64,000 bases of DNA from Rhodanobacteraceae bacterium (GTDB lineage Bacteria; Pseudomonadota; Gammaproteobacteria; Xanthomonadales; Rhodanobacteraceae), in assembly GCA_030167125.1 (NCBI GenBank), contig CP126531.1, positions 2,644,578-2,708,577 of the forward strand, written 5' to 3'. Of this stretch, positions 9,111-17,305 are shown in pieces. Each line of letters begins with the position of its first letter. Within the stretch, counting starts at the first letter, position 1. A program made the position numbers and the translations under genes. A model generated the notes under the pieces. It made no database searches. It was not told the origin of the DNA and worked only from the letters and a program-made list of their open reading frames with translations.

Positions 9111-9926
9111 TTAAACCGGCAGTCCATTCTGCTTTCGCAGACTCTTGTCGAATACGGATGCGGGGACGAAACGGCGCAGAAAGCTGACTTGCCGCGCCAT
9201 TTTCCCTGCGGCGTAGCGATTCTTCGGTGTGGGATCGGTTGCAGCTGCCAGAACGGTCCTGGCTACCGCTTCGGGCGAATCGCCTTTTTCCATCGCCTTG
9301 CGCAAGACCACGTTCATGCCGGCGCGCGCGGTTTCATAGACATCGAGCAATCGATCGGGTGCGGCGAGATTTCCTTCGAATGACGTACGCGTATAGGCGG
9401 GCTCAACCAGCACAACGCGGATTCCGAACGGACGCAATTCATGGTCGAGTGATTCGGAATAGCCCTCAATGGCATGTTTGGTCGACGAATAAAGCGCAAA
9501 ATAGGGCGCCGGAATGACCCCCTGCACCGAGCTCAGATTAACGATCCGGCCTTTTCCCTGACGGCGCATTGTCGGCAAAACGGCGTTGGTCAATCGGACA
9601 ACACCGAAGACATTCACGTCGAACAGTGCCCGGGCCTGACTCGTCGAGGATTCTTCCGCGCCGCCGAGCAGGCCCATGCCGGCGTTGTTGACGAGCAGGT
9701 CGACGCGCCCGGTCTCGGCCAGGACATCATCGACCGTTTTCGCAACGGATGCGTCATCGGTCACGTCGCAGGTCAGCATGGTGACGCCGTCGGATCTTTC
9801 GGCGGCCGCGCGGCGACTGGTTCCGAACACGCGGAAACCCGCATTCTGCAAGGCCTTGGTCGTTGCATCTCCGATTCCGGACGAGGCTCCTGTCACCAGC
9901 GCGAAATCCGGGTTGGGCTTGTTCAT
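9111..9926 (-). CDS. short-chain dehydrogenase/reductase
   Basis: 271 residues, a classical SDR. The Rossmann NAD(P)-binding motif is TGASSGIG (13-20), then NNAG (80-83), with catalytic Ser132/133 in NLSSVQG and Tyr146-x3-Lys150 in YSSTK. A basic pair after the second strand (TSRR) suggests NADP preference. The substrate is unknown. The ATG at 9926 follows AGAGGGG. It is transcribed divergently from an HxlR regulator, and the 90-bp space between them holds two identical palindromes, so the gene is very probably the regulator's target. Confidence 0.92.
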   Translation of the reverse strand: MNKPNPDFALVTGASSGIGDATTKALQNAGFRVFGTSRRAAAERSDGVTMLTCDVTDDASVAKTVDDVLAETGRVDLLVNNAGMGLLGGAEESSTSQARALFDVNVFGVVRLTNAVLPTMRRQGKGRIVNLSSVQGVIPAPYFALYSSTKHAIEGYSESLDHELRPFGIRVVLVEPAYTRTSFEGNLAAPDRLLDVYETARAGMNVVLRKAMEKGDSPEAVARTVLAAATDPTPKNRYAAGKMARQVSFLRRFVPASVFDKSLRKQNGLPV

Positions 9927-9946
9927 GAGAACCCCTCTTCCATGTC

Positions 9947-9963
9947 ACTTGCGTTTTGCAAGT
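9947..9963. promoter_or_regulatory. palindromic operator, left copy (HxlR site)
   Basis: ACTTGC-GTTTT-GCAAGT, a perfect 6-N5-6 palindrome 21 bp upstream of the SDR start. An identical-arm copy lies at 9986-10002, 39 bp centre to centre. Its right arm contains TTGCAA, a usable -35 box for the rightward gene. Predicted binding site for the neighbouring HxlR protein. Confidence 0.7.
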
Positions 9964-9984
9964 TTGTTGCTACCGTAGCATACT
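9956..9984 (+). promoter_or_regulatory. predicted promoter of the HxlR gene
   Basis: TTGCAA (9956-9961), 17-bp spacer, CATACT (9979-9984). The spacer holds a third small palindrome, TGCTA-CCG-TAGCA (9968-9980). The promoter is bracketed by the two ACTTGC-N5-GCAAGT operators, which fits autoregulation. Confidence 0.45.
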
Positions 9985-9985
9985 G

Positions 9986-10002
9986 ACTTGCGATCCGCAA
10001 GT
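9986..10002. promoter_or_regulatory. palindromic operator, right copy (HxlR site)
   Basis: ACTTGC-GATCC-GCAAGT with arms identical to the copy at 9947-9963 and a different central five bases, as expected for sequence-specific half-sites. It ends 14 bp before the regulator's ATG, where bound protein would block transcription. Confidence 0.7.
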
Positions 10003-10016
10003 TACTTCTGAATTTG

Positions 10017-10457
10017 ATGGGTACCATCAAGCCTTTCACGCGATCACCCTGCGCGGTCGCCAATTCGCTCGACATCATGGGCGACAAATGGTCGCTGCTG
10101 GTGGTGCGCGACCTGCTGCACGGCAAGCGCACCTACAAGGAGCTTGCGGATTCGCCGGAGCGCATCCCGACCAACATCCTCGCGGATCGCCTCAAGCGGC
10201 TCGAAGAGACAGGCATCATCACAAGCGCGCCGTATCAGGAGCGCCCGGTGCGGTATGCCTACACGCTCACGCCCAAGGGCAAGGACCTGAGCGACGTGTT
10301 GCGCGCGTTCGTGCGCTGGGGCAAACGGCACATACCGGGAGCGATCGTACTGGGCGAACAGGCAAGCAGCGGCGGTACGACGTGCAAGCCGGCGAAGCAG
10401 GCGCGCGTTCGGAGCACGGCAAGAAGCAAGTCGTCGTTTTCAAAAGGCGATCGCTAG
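10017..10457 (+). CDS. HxlR-family winged-helix regulator
   Basis: 146 residues from ATG 10017 (a TTG three bases earlier is less likely). The HxlR domain is clear: PCAVANSLDIMGDKWSLLVV, then TYKELADSPERIPTNILADR, then RYAYTLTPKGKDL. Cys12 occupies the conserved N-terminal cysteine position that in several HxlR proteins senses aldehydes or disulfide stress. After about residue 110 the chain is a basic, low-complexity tail rich in Lys, Arg and Ser. It is divergent from the SDR gene and probably represses both that gene and itself through the paired palindromes between them. The inducer is unknown. Confidence 0.92.
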   Translation: MGTIKPFTRSPCAVANSLDIMGDKWSLLVVRDLLHGKRTYKELADSPERIPTNILADRLKRLEETGIITSAPYQERPVRYAYTLTPKGKDLSDVLRAFVRWGKRHIPGAIVLGEQASSGGTTCKPAKQARVRSTARSKSSFSKGDR

Positions 10458-10499
10458 AATGAAGGGCTCGGCAAACCCGCCGAACCGGCGGCTTCGCGC

Positions 10500-11915
10500 A
10501 TGCATCTCGCCCGCAACCTCATCCTCAACACCGACAGCTACAAGGCCAGCCACTGGCTGCAGTATCCGCCGGGCGTGGATGCGACGTTCTTCTATCTCGA
10601 GAGTCGCGGCGGCGAATACGAGCGCACGCTGTTCTTCGGCTTGCAGTCAATCCTGAAGGAATACCTTTCGCGGCCGGTCACTACAGCGAATATCGACGAA
10701 GCGAAAACGTTCTTCGCCGCGCATGGCGAGCCGTTCAACGAATCCGGCTGGCGGCACGTCGTCGAGGCGCACGGCGGAAAACTCCCGCTGCGCATCCGCG
10801 CGGTGGCGGAAGGCACGGTGGTGCCGACGCACCATGCGCTGATGACGATCGAGAGCACCTGCCCCGATTGTTTCTGGGTGCCGTCGTATGTAGAAACGCT
10901 GTTGATGCGCGTGTGGTATCCGGTCACCGTTGCGACGGTCAGCTGGCACGTCAAGCAGACGATCCGCGAATACCTCGACCGCACCAGCGACGACGCGGCC
11001 GCGCAATTGCCGTTCAAGCTGCACGACTTCGGCGCGCGCGGGGTGTCCAGCGCGGAATCGGCGGCGCTCGGCGGCATGGCGCATCTGGTGAATTTCCGAG
11101 GCACCGACACGGTGCTGGGCGTGCTGGCGGCGCGCGAATATTACGGCGAAACCATGGCGGGCGTTTCGATTCCCGCCGCCGAGCACAGCACCATCACCGC
11201 GTGGGGCCGCGACCGCGAACTCGACGCATACCGCAACATGCTGCGCCAGTTCGCCAAGCCGGGTTCGATCGTGGCGTGCGTGTCGGACAGCTACGACCTG
11301 TTCCACGCGATCGAAGCAATGTGGGGTGGCGCGTTGCGCGAGGAGGTGATCGCGAGCGGCGCAACGCTGGTGGTGCGCCCCGATTCCGGCGATCCCGCCG
11401 ACGTCGTGCATCGCACCCTGAGCATGTTGAACGCCGCGTTCGGCAGCACGATGAATGCGAAGGGCTATCGCGTGCTGAACCACGTGCGCGTGATCCAGGG
11501 CGACGGCGTGAATCCCGATTCGATCCGCCTGATCCTGGAGCGCATCACGCACGCGCGTTATTCAGCCGACAACATCGCGTTCGGGATGGGCGGCGCGCTG
11601 CTGCAGAAACTCGACCGCGACACCCAGAAGTTCGCGCTGAAGTGTTCCGCCGCGCGCATCGATGGCAAGTGGATCGACGTGTTCAAGGATCCGGCCACCG
11701 ATCATGCGAAGGCGTCCAAGCGCGGGCGGCTGACGCTGGCGCGGCATCGTTCACACGGCACCTTCCGGACCGTTGCGTTGCCCGGCGACGCCATCGCCGG
11801 CGATGCCGCGACGCTCGGGCAAGGCTGGGAGGATGCGATGGAGACGGTGTGGGAGAATGGCTCATTGCTGCGCGACTGGCATTTCGCGGACGTGCGCGCA
11901 CGCAGCGAGGGCTAG
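10500..11915 (+). CDS. nadV: nicotinamide phosphoribosyltransferase
   Basis: 471 residues, the length of NAMPT/NadV enzymes, which convert nicotinamide and PRPP to NMN for NAD salvage. Diagnostic segments are NTDSYKASHW at the N-terminus, FGARGVSSAESAALGG, LVNFRGTDT, PAAEHSTITAWG with the catalytic His229 (His247 in human NAMPT), VVRPDSGDP, IQGDGV and AFGMGGALLQKLDRDTQKFA. The FGARGVSS/GTDT pattern separates it from the nicotinate enzymes PncB. No prs-like or NUDIX partner lies beside it, so it appears to work as a stand-alone salvage gene feeding the one-step NadV/NadM route. Confidence 0.94.
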   Translation: MHLARNLILNTDSYKASHWLQYPPGVDATFFYLESRGGEYERTLFFGLQSILKEYLSRPVTTANIDEAKTFFAAHGEPFNESGWRHVVEAHGGKLPLRIRAVAEGTVVPTHHALMTIESTCPDCFWVPSYVETLLMRVWYPVTVATVSWHVKQTIREYLDRTSDDAAAQLPFKLHDFGARGVSSAESAALGGMAHLVNFRGTDTVLGVLAAREYYGETMAGVSIPAAEHSTITAWGRDRELDAYRNMLRQFAKPGSIVACVSDSYDLFHAIEAMWGGALREEVIASGATLVVRPDSGDPADVVHRTLSMLNAAFGSTMNAKGYRVLNHVRVIQGDGVNPDSIRLILERITHARYSADNIAFGMGGALLQKLDRDTQKFALKCSAARIDGKWIDVFKDPATDHAKASKRGRLTLARHRSHGTFRTVALPGDAIAGDAATLGQGWEDAMETVWENGSLLRDWHFADVRARSEG

Positions 11916-11951
11916 CCTCGCCACAGGGTTTGTCCGGAACACGGAGGTTCC

Positions 11952-12587
11952 ATGACCGACACTACGCCATCCTCGACGCTTCTCGCCAAACCCGTCGCCG
12001 AAATCCCCGGCGGCAACCTCGCCGCGCTGCGCCGCAAGGCGCGCGACTGCCGCGCGTGTCCCTTGTGGAAACCGGCCACGCAAACCGTGTTCGGTGAAGG
12101 CCCCGCGGACGCGACGATCATGCTGATCGGCGAGCAGCCGGGGCTGCACGAAGACATGCAGGGCGAGCCGTTCGTCGGGCCGGCCGGGCGCATGCTCGAT
12201 CGCGCGCTGGCCGAAGCCGGCCTCGATCGCGGCGCGCTGTACCTCACCAACACCGTCAAGCATTTCAAGTACGCGCAGCGCGGCACGGCGAAACTGCACA
12301 AGCGTGCCAACGCGGCGGAACAGGCCGCGTGCCGGATGTGGCTGGCGGCGGAACTCGCGCGCGTCAAGCCGAAGATCATCGTCGCGCTCGGTGCGATGGC
12401 GGCGCAGACCCTGTTCGGCAACGCGTTCCGCCTGTCACGCCAGCGCGGCGAATGGCGCGCGCTGGGCGAGCACGTGCATGCGATGGCGACCTGGCATCCG
12501 TCTGCGATCCTGCGCGGGCGCGAACGCAAGGACGCGATGTACCGTCAACTGGTCAAGGATCTCCGCGCCATCGCGGACATCCATTGA
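11952..12587 (+). CDS. UdgX-like uracil-DNA glycosylase with variant loop
   Basis: 211 residues from ATG 11952, preceded by GGAGG. Motif A is GEQPG (60-64) with HED following, then GEPFVGPAGRMLDRAL, VKHFKYAQRG, and motif B HPSAILRG. GEQPG and the VKHFK insertion are hallmarks of UdgX, the 4Fe-4S uracil glycosylase branch that binds its product covalently through the histidine of a KRRIH loop. At that loop this protein reads TAKLH (112-116): the histidine (His116) is kept but the basic run is reduced to one lysine. Cys33, Cys36 (RDCRACP) and the AACRMW cysteine are likely cluster ligands. Base-excision DNA repair is inferred. Confidence 0.88.
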   Translation: MTDTTPSSTLLAKPVAEIPGGNLAALRRKARDCRACPLWKPATQTVFGEGPADATIMLIGEQPGLHEDMQGEPFVGPAGRMLDRALAEAGLDRGALYLTNTVKHFKYAQRGTAKLHKRANAAEQAACRMWLAAELARVKPKIIVALGAMAAQTLFGNAFRLSRQRGEWRALGEHVHAMATWHPSAILRGRERKDAMYRQLVKDLRAIADIH

Positions 12588-12682
12588 TGCGTTCGCAAGC
12601 AGCGCCATGCGGCGAGATGGATCCGGCGCATCGGCATTCCCGAGTGTAGCCACGCGTCCGGGGCTGCAAATGGACCATTCGT

Positions 12683-12705
12683 CGTGGCGCCGCGCGGGCG
12701 CCACG
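12683..12705. terminator. hairpin between convergent genes
   Basis: CGTGGCGC (12683-12690) and GCGCCACG (12698-12705) form an 8-bp stem with a 7-base loop in the 134-bp space between the convergent UdgX-like and exported-protein genes. There is no T-tract on either side, so termination would be weak or Rho-assisted. Confidence 0.35.
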
Positions 12706-12721
12706 CATGCCGCAGAACGGG

Positions 12722-13264
12722 TTACGCCGCCGTGTTGGGACAGACGTTCGTCAGCGTGGAAATGCCCAGCGCCCAGGTCTTCACCCTGATGCGCTCGATC
12801 GGGCGGCCATCGTAGGCGTTCACCAGTTGCCAATGATTCGGCCCGAGTTTCTGCAGGTCGATGCGGCATTCGGCCCAGTGCTTGAACACGCCGTTGGTGA
12901 GATAGCGGATGGTGAGCGAGCCGCGGCCGTCCTGCGAGGCGATGTCGCCGCGCAGGAAGATCGCCTTGACGCCCTGGCCCTGTCCCAGCACCACGCCGTC
13001 GTGGCTTTCGATGCCGGCCAACGGATAGATCTGCGACGTGGCGGCGGCGGGATCGCTGCCGGCATTCGCGCTGGTCTGCATGGCGATGCCGCTGACGGTG
13101 GAATCGCTCACCATCAGGGCCATGCGGCTGACGCTGGTGTCGCGGTCGTTGGTGATGACCGCCAGCGGCACCACCGTGGTGCCCGCAGGCAACGGCAGCG
13201 TGGCGGCGGAGGCGACGCCGCCGGTCAGCAGCGTGAAGGCGAGGATGGACGCAAGACGTTTCAT
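12722..13264 (-). CDS. exported hypothetical protein
   Basis: 180 residues. The first 20 (MKRLASILAFTLLTGGVASA) are a signal peptide, so the product is periplasmic or secreted. The mature chain is beta-rich and contains one isolated cysteine near the middle (HWAECRIDL) and one near the end (TNVCPNTAA), which could form a disulfide. I recognise no domain. It stands alone: a 268-bp gap with no feature I can support separates it from the upstream lipoprotein gene (13533-14153), and the UdgX-like gene converges on it. Confidence 0.7.
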   Translation of the reverse strand: MKRLASILAFTLLTGGVASAATLPLPAGTTVVPLAVITNDRDTSVSRMALMVSDSTVSGIAMQTSANAGSDPAAATSQIYPLAGIESHDGVVLGQGQGVKAIFLRGDIASQDGRGSLTIRYLTNGVFKHWAECRIDLQKLGPNHWQLVNAYDGRPIERIRVKTWALGISTLTNVCPNTAA

Positions 13265-13532
13265 TGAAGCGTGTACCGAAAGTCAGTGGATCGGAGATGC
13301 GGCAACGGGAATGCGACGCGCGCGGCCGCGGGCGCGCGACGGCCATCGAGTGGCACGAGGGGTGGCATGCATCGGCAATGCCGATGGGAGGGGGTTGGGT
13401 GAAACAGGGAGCGGACGCTCCAGCGCGGATAGCGCGGACAAGATGGGACGGGCAGTGGGCCCGTGCTGCAGCGCAGCATAACGGCGTCGCGGCCCGCGTG
13501 CAAGCCGCGTATTCAGTGATTGCACCGCGCTT

Positions 13533-14153
13533 TCATGAATGGTTTGGCTGCCGTGCGCGCAACCAGTCGCGCAGCTGGTCCGCGAAGTCTTGGCTCGCCG
13601 TATCGAGTGCTTGCACGCCGCCGGCCGCATCGGCGCTCGGCGTCGCGACCCGGAAATGGAAGTGCCGCTGCGCGACCAGCGCATCGTTGGCGCCGTCCAG
13701 TGTCACCGTTGCATCCAGTACACCGAAACTTTCACCTGGCGATGTGAACACCTGGTTGAAATCGTCCACGCTGACGTGCAACGTGAAATCCGCCGGCGCG
13801 TTGCTGGCGGGACCCACCACCGCGCGCCAGCCGCCGTCATCGAGTGCGCTGCGCAAGCGTTGCTCCAGCATCGCGGCCGGCGGCGCCGCCCAATCCGAAT
13901 TCGCATAGGTGGCGATCACGTCGTCGTTGCGATACGCGAGCCGGTAATACAACCCGGTGCCCTGCAGCCACGCGGGCATTTCGATGCGCGCTATCCGCAG
14001 GATTGCACCACCCGCGCGAGACGATGCCGGCGCCGTCGTACCCGTCAACGGACCCAGGGTGTAATGCCGCGGCACGACGTTCTGCCGCGATGCCGCGCCG
14101 CAGCCGCCCAGCGCGAGCAGGCACAACGCCAACGCCAGTCGCATGCGTTTCAT
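13533..14153 (-). CDS. ABC-type transport auxiliary lipoprotein (PqiC/MlaD-partner type)
   Basis: 206 residues with a lipoprotein signal (MKRMRLALALCLLALGGCG; the lipobox Cys is residue 18). The mature domain has the features of the ABC_trans_aux family: an early YTLGPL strand, IARIEMPAWLQGTGLYYRL, YANSDWAAPPAAMLEQRLR and a C-terminal helix (FADQLRDWLRARQ). PqiC-type lipoproteins sit in the outer membrane and receive or anchor the MCE tube of lipid transporters. Its ATG overlaps the stop of the MCE gene by 4 bp, making it the last gene of the mlaE-mlaF-mlaD-like operon. Confidence 0.88.
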   Translation of the reverse strand: MKRMRLALALCLLALGGCGAASRQNVVPRHYTLGPLTGTTAPASSRAGGAILRIARIEMPAWLQGTGLYYRLAYRNDDVIATYANSDWAAPPAAMLEQRLRSALDDGGWRAVVGPASNAPADFTLHVSVDDFNQVFTSPGESFGVLDATVTLDGANDALVAQRHFHFRVATPSADAAGGVQALDTASQDFADQLRDWLRARQPNHS

Positions 14154-15082
14154 GGCTGATGAGGCTCCTTGTGTTGCCTGTCGAAGCCGGGTTCGCCGGG
14201 TCCGGGCGGCTGCGTGGGCGGTCCGAAGATCAGGCTTTGCGGCTTGGCTTTCAGTTCGCGCAGCAATTGGTCCAGTTGTTCGGACGTGCGCTGCAGGCTC
14301 TGGCTCAAGCTGTCGAAGTCGGGTGCGGTCTGGCGGTTCAACCGCTCGCTCAATTGCCGACTGGAACGTGCGACGGTCTCGATGGAGGCTTCCAGCGCGG
14401 CGGCGTTCCTGACCGCCGGTTGCGCATCGCGCACGGTGCGGTCGGCGTCGGCGAGCAGCGCGTGGCTTTCATCGACGCTGCGCTGCACGTTCCTGAGCAA
14501 CGCCGGCAGTTGCGCTTCGATCGTCGCGAGCTGACGGGTGACGGTGTCGATCTGCTGCAACGATTGAGCGATGTGCTGGCGGTTGCTTGTATCGAGCACC
14601 TTGTTGGCGCTCGCCAGCAGTTCGTGGATTTGCTGCATGTCCGCGCGCGCGGACCTCATCAACGATCCGATCAGGCCCTCGCGCATCGGAATGCGTGCGG
14701 GATGTCCCGCGCTGGTCGCGAGCGGCGCGTTGCTGCCCTGGCCGAGCTTCAATTCCAGCACGCTGCCCCCGGTCAGGCCCTGCATCGCGATCTCGGCGTA
14801 GGTCGCGTGCGTGACATAGGTTTCGGGTTCGAGACTGATCTGCATCACGACCCTGGCACGGTCCTTCGGGTCGAACCCGATCTGCGTGACGTGGCCGACG
14901 TCGATGCCCTTGAACTGGACCTTCGATTGCACGGACAGTCCGCCTACCGACTGGCTGGTGACGATCTCGTAGACCAGCGGTTCGTTCTGCTGGTTCGAAA
15001 GCCAGTACCAGACCAGCACCGCGCCCAGCGAAAACACGATCAGGAAACTGACGGCGATGATGGCGTGGGTGCGGTTCTCCAT
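14150..15082 (-). CDS. MlaD-family MCE-domain protein
   Basis: 310 residues. One N-terminal membrane anchor (AIIAVSFLIVFSLGAVLVWYW) is followed by a single MCE domain (about 40-115: VYEIVTSQSVGGLSVQSKVQ, GIDVGHVTQI, AEIAMQGLTGGSVLEL) and then a long alpha-helical, probably coiled-coil region (about 150-280) ending in a Pro/Gly-rich tail. MCE proteins of this layout form hexameric tubes that carry phospholipids between inner and outer membrane. The gene starts 3 bp after the ATPase stop and overlaps the lipoprotein gene, so all four genes are one transcription unit. Direction of lipid transport is not evident. Confidence 0.92.
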   Translation of the reverse strand: MENRTHAIIAVSFLIVFSLGAVLVWYWLSNQQNEPLVYEIVTSQSVGGLSVQSKVQFKGIDVGHVTQIGFDPKDRARVVMQISLEPETYVTHATYAEIAMQGLTGGSVLELKLGQGSNAPLATSAGHPARIPMREGLIGSLMRSARADMQQIHELLASANKVLDTSNRQHIAQSLQQIDTVTRQLATIEAQLPALLRNVQRSVDESHALLADADRTVRDAQPAVRNAAALEASIETVARSSRQLSERLNRQTAPDFDSLSQSLQRTSEQLDQLLRELKAKPQSLIFGPPTQPPGPGEPGFDRQHKEPHQP

Positions 15083-15085
15083 GGC

Positions 15086-15889
15086 TCAAGCCCCGCCGGC
15101 CGTCACGCTGCGCAAGCGGTCCTCGCCGGGCCGCGAGCGGAAGAAGTCCGCGATGAAGGGATGTTCGAAATGCGCCACTTCCTCCAGCGTGCCCACCGTG
15201 ACCAGTTTTCCGCCGGCGAGCACCGCGATGCGATTGCTCAAGGCTGCCACGCTGTAGATGTCGTGGGTGATCATCAGCGCGGTCAGATGTAACTCGTCGT
15301 GCAACTGCCCGACCAGCTTGTCGAATTCAGACGCGGCGGCGGGATCGAGCGCCGAGGTGGGTTCGTCCAGGAACAGCAGTTCCGCTTCCAGCATCAGCGC
15401 ACGCGCCAGCGCGGCGCGCTTGGCCATGCCGCCGGAGAGTTCGTACGGATATTTCCACGCATCCTCGGGGGCAAGCCCGACCATGTGCAGCTTCAGCGCG
15501 ATGCCCTCGCGCAGCATGTCCTCGTCGACCGCAAGGCCTTCCTTGCGCAACTCGCGCACCGGAAAGGCGAGGTTGTCGTAGACCGTCATCGCGCTGAACA
15601 ACGCCGATTGCTGGAACAGCACGCCCCAGCGGCGGCGCAGCAGCCGCGCTTCCCAGGCTTCGAGCTGGTTGATGGTCTGCCCGAGCACCCGGATTTCACC
15701 CTCGTCCGGCGGCAGCAGGCCGATGATCTGCTGCAACAGGGTGGTCTTGCCCGATCCGGAGGCGCCGATTACGGACATCAGCTCGCCGCGCTTCACTTCG
15801 AGATCGATGCCTTCGTGGACCGGCTGTCCGCCGAGCCGCTTGTGCAGGTTCTTCACTTCGATGACCGCTTCGCCGGTTTCGGGATCCAT
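15086..15889 (-). CDS. MlaF-like ABC transporter ATPase
   Basis: 267 residues. Walker A is GASGSGKTTLL, the Q-loop region is RRWGVLFQQSALFSAMTVYD, the signature is LSGGMAKRAALARAL (the GGMxKR form typical of MlaF), Walker B is LLFLDEPTSALDP and the switch histidine is in MITHD. The FQQSALFSAMTVYDNLAFP stretch is specific to the Mla/Ttg2 branch of lipid importers. It is cytoplasmic and powers the permease encoded 7 bp upstream. The N-terminus begins MDPETGEAVIEVKNLHKRLG. Confidence 0.95.
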   Translation of the reverse strand: MDPETGEAVIEVKNLHKRLGGQPVHEGIDLEVKRGELMSVIGASGSGKTTLLQQIIGLLPPDEGEIRVLGQTINQLEAWEARLLRRRWGVLFQQSALFSAMTVYDNLAFPVRELRKEGLAVDEDMLREGIALKLHMVGLAPEDAWKYPYELSGGMAKRAALARALMLEAELLFLDEPTSALDPAAASEFDKLVGQLHDELHLTALMITHDIYSVAALSNRIAVLAGGKLVTVGTLEEVAHFEHPFIADFFRSRPGEDRLRSVTAGGA

Positions 15890-15896
15890 GGCGTTC

Positions 15897-17012
15897 TCAC
15901 AGCAGCCCGACGTGGGTGAGCAGCGCGCCCGAGCTGGCGTCGAAGATCAGGATCAGGGTCAGGCTGACCACCACCGACAGCGTGGTGTTGCGGCTCAAGC
16001 CCGCCGTGTCCGGCGGCGCGGTCATGCCGAAATAACAGCCGACCAGCGCGATGGTCATTCCGAACAGCGCGCCCTTGCCGAGGCCGATCCAGAAATTCAC
16101 GATCTGGACGCTCTGCGGCAACCGGATCAGGAACAACTTGTAACCCACGCCGAGATCCAGTTGTCCGGTCAGCGCACCGCCGAACAGCGCGGCGATGTCC
16201 GTCCACACCACCAGCAGCGGCACGCTGATCGTGGCGCCAATCACCCGCGGCAGCGCCAGGCGCAGGCTGGGCGATGAGCCGAACGCGCGCAGCGCATCGT
16301 ATTCGCCGGTCAGGTGCATCGATCCGATCCCCGCGGTGATCGCCGAACCCGAGCGCCCCGCCAGGATCAGCCCCGCGATCACCGGCCCCAGTTCGCGCAG
16401 CACCGCAAGCCCCATCATCTGGATGATCATCATCGGCGCCCCGAACTGCTGCAGGGTCATGCCGATCTGGATCGCCATGACCACGCCGATCGCAAAACCC
16501 ACCAGGCCAAGCAGCAGCATGGGCGCGGCGCCGACGTGATAGATCGTCGCCGCGATTTCGCGCCACGGGATCACGCGCGGATCGCGCACGCACCAGGCCA
16601 CGTCGACCAGCAGCTGTCCGATCAGCAGCAGGATTCCGCCGATCGCGCGGACGAAGCCCAACCCCGCCTGGAGCACGCGTTCGATCGCCTCGTCCAGCCG
16701 GCGGGGAACCGGCGGCGCGGGGAAATGGGTTTCCTGCAGCCACCGGAACCAGTGCCGGTGATCGTCCTGGCATTCCAGCCGGTCCGGCAGTTGGCGGTCC
16801 CAGACGTCCCAAAGCAGGCGCGCTCCCGCGCTGTCCAGGGCATCGACCTGCTTCAGGTTCCAGCCGTAGTTGCGCGGCGCATCGAGTTCGCCCAGTTCGC
16901 GCGCAAGGCGCTGACGCCGCCGGTCATCCAGCAGCAACGTCCACGAACCCGACAGACGGATCTCGGCGCCGTTGCCGCGTTGCCAGCGTGCGTCGGTTGG
17001 AGTGTCTGCCAT
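15897..17012 (-). CDS. MlaE-like permease with fused N-terminal STAS domain
   Basis: 371 residues. The first ~95 residues form a STAS-like domain (RLSGSWTLLLDD, then ALDSAGARLLWDVWD), which in most Mla systems is a separate protein (MlaB). The rest is an MlaE permease with about five hydrophobic segments and the conserved GFAIGVVMAIQIGMTLQQFG, LRELGPVIAGLILAGRSGSA and GSMHLTGEYDALRAFG stretches. The fusion is common in non-canonical Mla/MKL operons. It is the first gene of the operon. The 293 bp upstream (17013-17305) hold no gene and no promoter I can recognise with confidence. Confidence 0.93.
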   Translation of the reverse strand: MADTPTDARWQRGNGAEIRLSGSWTLLLDDRRRQRLARELGELDAPRNYGWNLKQVDALDSAGARLLWDVWDRQLPDRLECQDDHRHWFRWLQETHFPAPPVPRRLDEAIERVLQAGLGFVRAIGGILLLIGQLLVDVAWCVRDPRVIPWREIAATIYHVGAAPMLLLGLVGFAIGVVMAIQIGMTLQQFGAPMMIIQMMGLAVLRELGPVIAGLILAGRSGSAITAGIGSMHLTGEYDALRAFGSSPSLRLALPRVIGATISVPLLVVWTDIAALFGGALTGQLDLGVGYKLFLIRLPQSVQIVNFWIGLGKGALFGMTIALVGCYFGMTAPPDTAGLSRNTTLSVVVSLTLILIFDASSGALLTHVGLL

Positions 17013-17305
17013 CGCTTGCGTCCTTGCGGCGGCATTCCGGCGCGGCGCGGAACCACCGCGCGCGAGCCGCTCGCAGTCGGCGCACTATCGCAACGGCTTG
17101 GTGCAGGCGGGGTGAAGCCTCTTGCCCTCGCGCCGCGTTTCGGTTGATCGCGAACCGTTGCCGGACCGGCCACGCCCTCGGACCTGCAGCGATTCCGCGT
17201 TATCTTTCTGCAGCACGACCAGCATGGATGGGATGGCGCTTTGCCATCTTTCCAACGTTTGCTGCGCGATCCGGCACTCACGCCTGCATGAGGAGGAAGC
17301 TCGCG

